Source: VMDH01 sp038108875 (GTDB taxonomy: Bacteria > Pseudomonadota > Gammaproteobacteria > Magnimaribacterales > D2472). Taken from it: a stretch of 64,000 bases of DNA. The stretch is taken from positions 101,004 to 165,003 of the forward strand of contig JAYNII010000001.1 in NCBI GenBank assembly GCA_038108875.1. Reading direction: 5' to 3'. Below, one piece after another: positions 60,628 through 64,000 of this stretch; within the stretch, counting starts at the first letter, position 1, and each line of letters begins with the position of its first letter. The notes beneath the pieces are model-generated. The model had not been told where the DNA came from, did not search any database, and saw only the letters and a program-made list of their open reading frames with translations. The position numbers and the translations under genes are program-made.

Positions 60628-62396
60628 GAATATACTTTTGCTTCGTTGTAGAGATATTTTTGCATGTCCCATGCACCGGTGGGACATCTCTCAGCACAAA
60701 GACCGCAATGCAGACAAACATCTTCATCTTTAAATAACTTTCGATTGGTTGGTAGTGTATCTGAAACGTATATATCTTGATCAAGATTTAGAGCAGGGAT
60801 TCTTAGACTTTTTCTAATTAGCTCCTCAGGTCCATCTGGAATAAAGCTGATGCAATCAGTTGGACATATATCCATACAAGCATCGCATTCGATACAAAGA
60901 TTTTCTGTAAATATGGTTTGGACATCGCAATTAAGACAGCGTTGAGCTTCAAAATAGCCATCAAGAGGATCAAAGCCTTTTTCTACTTCTACCTTTAAAT
61001 CGTTAAGAGAAATAGAGTGGTCTTGTTTGGGGACTACATAGCGAAGGTCTTGAGAGATATTATTATCATAGGACCACTCATGAATACCCATTTTTTGACT
61101 AAAGACTTTGACACCTGGTGCTGGTCTATCATTGAGACTTTCACCTCGACAATATTTATCTATGGAGATAGCAGCTTGATGAGCATGTGCGACAGCGGTA
61201 ATAATATTTTCTGGTCCCCAAGCAGCATCGCCTCCAAAGAAAACTCCTAGCATTGAAGATTGAAAAGTTGTTTTATTTACAACCGGCATATCCCATTCAC
61301 CAAATTCAATTCCAATATCTTTTTCGATCCATTCAAAGGAGTTGTCTTGACCAATAGCAATTAAGACATCATCGCATTCGAAAAAAACTGGTTTCTCACC
61401 GGTTGGCACCAGAGATCTTTTACCTTTTTTATCGAATACTGCTTTGACTTTTTCAAATTCCATACCTATGAGTTTGCCGTCTTGATGTACAAATTTTTTA
61501 GGGACATGATTCTCATAAATCGGGATATTTTCTTCTAGAGCATCTTCAATTTCCCATTCAGAAGCTTTCATTTGAGAAAATGGGCTTCTTACAAGGACTT
61601 TCACATCTTCTGCTCCTAGGCGTAAGGAAGATCTGCAACAATCCATAGCAGTATTACCTCCGCCCAAAACAATAACTTTCTTACCAATCTTATCGATGTG
61701 TTCAAAAGCTATGCCGGTTAGGAATTCTATTCCAATTTGAATGTTTGCAGCTGCTTCTTTTCTGCCCTCGATAAACAAGTCTCTCCCTTTGGGTGCCCCA
61801 GTTCCCACAAAAACAGCATCATATCCCTTGGTTAAAAATTCCTTCATACTTTTAATGGGGGAGTTAAATTTTCTTTTAACACCCATATCTAAAATATAAT
61901 TTACTTCTTCATCCAACACGCTCTCAGGCAGTCTGAAGGAGGGAATATTTGTCCTCATCAAGCCTCCAGCTTTAGGATCTTTTTCGTAGATCGTGCACTC
62001 GTAGCCTATGAGTAACAGATCTCGAGCTACAGCAAGTGATGCAGGTCCACCGCCAATTAGGCCTACTTTGAAACCATTTTTCTTTTTAGGTGTTTTGGGA
62101 ATTAGGGAAGATATATCATCTTTATAATCTGCTGCTACTCGTTTAAGTCGACAAATCGCAACGGCTTTTTCATGGGTCCTTGTTCTCCTGCATGCAGGCT
62201 CGCATGGTCTGTCGCAAGTTCTTCCGAGAATTCCTGGAAAAACATTTGAATCCCAGTTAATCATATATGCGCCTGTGTAATCTTTTTGGGAAATCTTTCT
62301 GATGTACTCAGGAACTGGTGTATGCGCAGGACAAGCGTATTGGCAATCAACTACTTTATGAAAATATTGGGGGTTTGCTATGTTAGTTTTTTCCAT
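60624..62396 (-). CDS. GltD-like FAD/NAD(P) oxidoreductase with N- and C-terminal 4Fe-4S domains
   Basis: A 590-residue iron-sulfur flavoprotein. An N-terminal Cys-rich domain (CQYACPAHTPVPEYI, GRTCDRPCEPACRR) is of the glutamate synthase small subunit type. Then come the FAD loop GLIGGGPASLAVARDL, the NAD(P) loop VIVLGGGNTAMDCC and two C-terminal [4Fe-4S] motifs, CIECDACMDICPTDC and CLHCGLCAERCPTGAW. It heads an operon with korA and korB, linked by 4-base overlaps, so it probably shuttles electrons between the oxidoreductase's ferredoxin and NAD(P)H. The TATAAT at 62406-62411 ends 9 bases before its ATG and no ribosome binding site is seen. Confidence 0.88.
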   Translation of the reverse strand: MEKTNIANPQYFHKVVDCQYACPAHTPVPEYIRKISQKDYTGAYMINWDSNVFPGILGRTCDRPCEPACRRTRTHEKAVAICRLKRVAADYKDDISSLIPKTPKKKNGFKVGLIGGGPASLAVARDLLLIGYECTIYEKDPKAGGLMRTNIPSFRLPESVLDEEVNYILDMGVKRKFNSPIKSMKEFLTKGYDAVFVGTGAPKGRDLFIEGRKEAAANIQIGIEFLTGIAFEHIDKIGKKVIVLGGGNTAMDCCRSSLRLGAEDVKVLVRSPFSQMKASEWEIEDALEENIPIYENHVPKKFVHQDGKLIGMEFEKVKAVFDKKGKRSLVPTGEKPVFFECDDVLIAIGQDNSFEWIEKDIGIEFGEWDMPVVNKTTFQSSMLGVFFGGDAAWGPENIITAVAHAHQAAISIDKYCRGESLNDRPAPGVKVFSQKMGIHEWSYDNNISQDLRYVVPKQDHSISLNDLKVEVEKGFDPLDGYFEAQRCLNCDVQTIFTENLCIECDACMDICPTDCISFIPDGPEELIRKSLRIPALNLDQDIYVSDTLPTNRKLFKDEDVCLHCGLCAERCPTGAWDMQKYLYNEAKVYS

Positions 62397-62405
62397 GAAT
62401 TTTTA

Positions 62406-62411
62406 ATTATA
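62406..62411 (-). promoter_or_regulatory. Candidate -10 box of the GltD-like/korAB operon
   Basis: A perfect TATAAT on the minus strand ends 9 bases before the ATG at 62396. TTGATC lies 15 bases further upstream as a possible -35, a short spacing. If used, the mRNA starts at or within about 3 bases of the start codon, in line with the missing Shine-Dalgarno sequence. Confidence 0.45.
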
Positions 62412-62485
62412 TAAATCCCCTTTAATGATCAAGATATATGGTGTTTAAGCATTTATCAACTATAAAATTTAGAACATAAATAAGG

Positions 62486-62514
62486 TTGGAGTGTTAGTAT
62501 TATATGGTTATAAA
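62486..62514 (+). promoter_or_regulatory. Candidate promoter of the secreted-protein gene at 62542
   Basis: TTGGAG (62486-62491) and TATAAA (62509-62514) are separated by exactly 17 bases, a good sigma70 fit. The start codon lies 27 bases downstream with an AAGGAGG site between, and the gene ends at a strong terminator, so it looks like a single-gene transcript. Confidence 0.55.
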
Positions 62515-62541
62515 TTACTTATAAATAAGTAAGGAGGAAAA

Positions 62542-63225
62542 TTGAAATTATTAAAAATAAGCGGTTCAATGATGTTGATTTCGCTTTTTGCTATATGTAT
62601 TAGCGCTGCTCCTGAGGGTGCATTCACAACCTTGCATGTAAAAGCAAAGGATGTAGATAAATACGTTAATTTTATGAAAGAAAATACTGCTCCATTTCAA
62701 GCATTAGGAGCGGATGTAGCTGGAGTCTGTGTAACAAGATCTGGAAATCAATATCCAGGAGAAATGTTTGTATGGAGTGCTTATCCAAGTATAGAGGCTG
62801 CATATGAAGCATCTAGAAAATATGATCCTTTGAAGCCAAGCCCAGCTTTTGAAGAATTAAGAACTGTGCTTTATTCGGTTACTTGGAAGCCAGTGAAAGA
62901 ATTTGCACTTAAACCGGGTTACGAAAGACTTTGGAGATTAAGATTAAATGATTGGAGAAAGTTTGCCTCCGAAATGGAAAAACTTGAAACTGCACTTAGT
63001 GATGCTGGTCACGACATGAGATTAGGTGTTTTTTATCCTTTGGGAGGAGGTACTGAGGTATTTCATCTCAGGGCAGTAACTGATACTCCTGCGCAATCTG
63101 GAAAAATAGCTGATGAATATTTTGCAGGTGCTTCATATGGAAAAATATGGGATAACGCTTTTAAGTATGTCGATGAAATAGTTATGGAAACTGTAGAAGA
63201 ATGCGAGGTTATTTATACTAAATAA
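62542..63225 (+). CDS. Secreted two-repeat ABM-like protein, unknown function, TTG start
   Basis: A 227-residue protein with a signal peptide (about 22 residues, ending CISAAPEG), so it is exported. Translation starts at TTG behind a perfect AAGGAGG. The mature part seems to be two similar alpha/beta halves: residues about 26-110 (FTTLHVKAKDVDKYVNFMKE, then MFVWSAYPSIEAAYEA) and 125-225 (LWRLRLNDWRKFASEMEK, then EVFHLRAVTD). That pattern resembles dimeric ferredoxin-fold (ABM-like) proteins, though I cannot name the family. It has its own promoter and terminator, which suggests good expression. Confidence 0.6.
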   Translation: MKLLKISGSMMLISLFAICISAAPEGAFTTLHVKAKDVDKYVNFMKENTAPFQALGADVAGVCVTRSGNQYPGEMFVWSAYPSIEAAYEASRKYDPLKPSPAFEELRTVLYSVTWKPVKEFALKPGYERLWRLRLNDWRKFASEMEKLETALSDAGHDMRLGVFYPLGGGTEVFHLRAVTDTPAQSGKIADEYFAGASYGKIWDNAFKYVDEIVMETVEECEVIYTK

Positions 63226-63245
63226 TTTGTTTTTTTAGTAAATTC

Positions 63246-63274
63246 AAAACCCACCTACTTGGTGGGTTTTTTTA
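63246..63274 (+). terminator. Rho-independent terminator after the 62542 gene
   Basis: A perfect 9-bp stem AAACCCACC/GGTGGGTTT (63247-63255 and 63261-63269) with a 5-base loop TACTT is followed by a T run. It lies about 20 bases after the stop codon and before the next gene's ribosome binding site. Confidence 0.93.
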
Positions 63275-63300
63275 TCTATAATTTATGAAAGGAGATAAAT

Positions 63301-63819
63301 ATGCCAGAAAATATTAACTTAATCATTCAAATTATTGCTGCAAGTGGAGTAATAGTTTCTGTGGTTTACTTAGGAATACAAATTCATCAACAAAATAATA
63401 TCACTAGGGCTCAATTTGGACATTCATTAACCCAGAGACTTTATGAACGATACTTTCAAACAACAAAGGATGCTGAATTTTCTAAATTTTTAGCTAAAGA
63501 TTGGTCCTCATCCGATTTAGATAATACTGAAAAGTGGAGGGTAAACCATTTTCTATTAATGTGTTTAGTAGATATTTTTGATGTTTATGACAAAGTTCAA
63601 AATAACTTTGTTGATCGAATCCATTTAGATATGAGAATGAATTCGCTTCGTTTAGGTGTTATCAAAACAAAGCTCGGCAAAAATGTTTGGAATTTTATGA
63701 AAACAACTAGATCTGAGGAATTTGTAACATGGTTTGAATCAGAGATATTTGATAAAGACCAAGATTCTTTTGATGAAGTGAGTAGGGAAGAACTCAAAGA
63801 TCTTAATATAATAAGATAG
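63301..63819 (+). CDS. Small membrane-anchored protein, unknown
   Basis: A 172-residue protein with one N-terminal hydrophobic helix (residues about 7-26, IIQIIAASGVIVSVVYLGIQI) and a soluble helical rest containing a FLLMCLVDIFDVYDKV core. Its layout resembles the DUF4760-like proteins often seen singly in marine genomes; no function is known. A GGAG site precedes the ATG. It lies between a terminator and msrA with its own short upstream region. Confidence 0.65.
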   Translation: MPENINLIIQIIAASGVIVSVVYLGIQIHQQNNITRAQFGHSLTQRLYERYFQTTKDAEFSKFLAKDWSSSDLDNTEKWRVNHFLLMCLVDIFDVYDKVQNNFVDRIHLDMRMNSLRLGVIKTKLGKNVWNFMKTTRSEEFVTWFESEIFDKDQDSFDEVSREELKDLNIIR

Positions 63820-63843
63820 TTTGTTTAATATAAATTCATCATT

Positions 63844-64000
63844 ATGAAAAATTATTTTTATATATTGATACCATTATTATTATTTAGTTTGATCCTAAGT
63901 TCTGATGATAATCACACATCTCATCTAGAAAAAATTGTATTGGGGTCAGGTTGCTTTTGGGGAGCAGAGAAGGGCTATGAAGGCCTTCAAGGTGTTGAAG
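63844..64000 (+). CDS. msrA: Peptide methionine sulfoxide reductase MsrA, secreted (5' part only)
   Basis: The first 52 residues are present before the window ends. A signal peptide (about 20 residues, FSLILSSDD) precedes the MsrA active-site motif LGSGCFWGAEKGYE, whose Cys is the catalytic residue reducing methionine-S-sulfoxide. The signal suggests action in the periplasm. The rest of the gene lies outside the window, so completeness cannot be judged. Confidence 0.92.
   Translation, partial: MKNYFYILIPLLLFSLILSSDDNHTSHLEKIVLGSGCFWGAEKGYEGLQGVE

Noticed and set aside
1..64000. CRISPR arrays, insertion sequences, prophage genes
   Set aside because: I saw no regularly spaced repeats, transposase or integrase motifs or phage structural genes anywhere in the window.

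Overview
The window looks like a chromosomal segment of a free-living, AT-rich, streamlined marine gammaproteobacterium, of the SAR86 kind. That placement is an inference from gene content and gene order: rne divergent from rluC, rpmF-fabD-fabG-acpP-fabF-mltG-tmk-holB, NhaB, DusA, NudC, RNase T, MlaA. Genes are packed end to end, often with 1-8 base overlaps. The longest stretch without a gene is about 200 bases (the rne/rluC divergent leader), so no gap exceeds 300 bases. I saw no insertion sequence, integrase, CRISPR array or rRNA. There is one tRNA gene, tRNA-Arg(ACG).

Layout. 1-3919: secreted M16 and M28 peptidases and a CtlX-like hydrolase. 3934-4010: the tRNA. 4072-14458: a catabolic accessory region with two MFS transporters around a rubredoxin, then a minus-strand set (DUF1214-like protein, sulfotransferase, SDR, amidohydrolase-like protein, KshA-like Rieske oxygenase) divergent from a phosphotransferase-aldehyde dehydrogenase pair. 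15749-21955: a complete coenzyme F420 operon, npdG-cofE-cofD-cofC-fbiC, followed with no gap by a DUF1295 membrane reductase. 21958-27760: an M20 hydrolase, a nitronate monooxygenase-like flavoprotein, a KstD-like flavoprotein, an SDR and two SnoaL/NTF2-fold proteins. 27767-30985: pdxJ, grxD and an iron locus (bfr, an MBL-fold gene, bfd) with two Fur boxes, then rnt. 31025-37132: a Leu/Glu-type dehydrogenase, an RnfB-like ferredoxin beside a ferredoxin-NADP reductase, metG, apbC/mrp, mlaA. 37104-49359: housekeeping genes dusA, nhaB, nudC, rne, rluC, rpmF, fab genes, mltG, tmk, holB. 49361-57746: SDR, glutaredoxin, AGCS symporter, Prx5, beta-hydroxyacid dehydrogenase, S9 peptidase, acyltransferase, D-aminoacylase-like lipoprotein. 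57749-62396: an operon for a GltD-like iron-sulfur flavoprotein and a two-subunit 2-oxoacid:ferredoxin oxidoreductase. 62542-64000: a secreted two-repeat protein, a small membrane protein and the start of msrA.

How it may work together (inference). The KshA-like oxygenase, KstD-like dehydrogenase, SDRs, KSI-like proteins and the DUF1295 steroid-reductase relative suggest use of steroid- or terpenoid-like compounds. The F420 operon supplies a low-potential deazaflavin, and NpdG can exchange hydride between NADPH and F420. The 2-oxoacid oxidoreductase, RnfB-like ferredoxin and FNR form a second low-potential electron network.

Most notable observations: a full F420 pathway in a gammaproteobacterial setting; two genes (cofE and the RnfB-like gene) with no ATG/GTG/TTG at the expected start but a GGAG-7-nt-ATA arrangement; an RNase E without the CPxC zinc link, preceded by a multi-hairpin leader; an amidohydrolase-fold protein that has lost its metal motifs; and a fatty-acid cluster lacking plsX and fabH.
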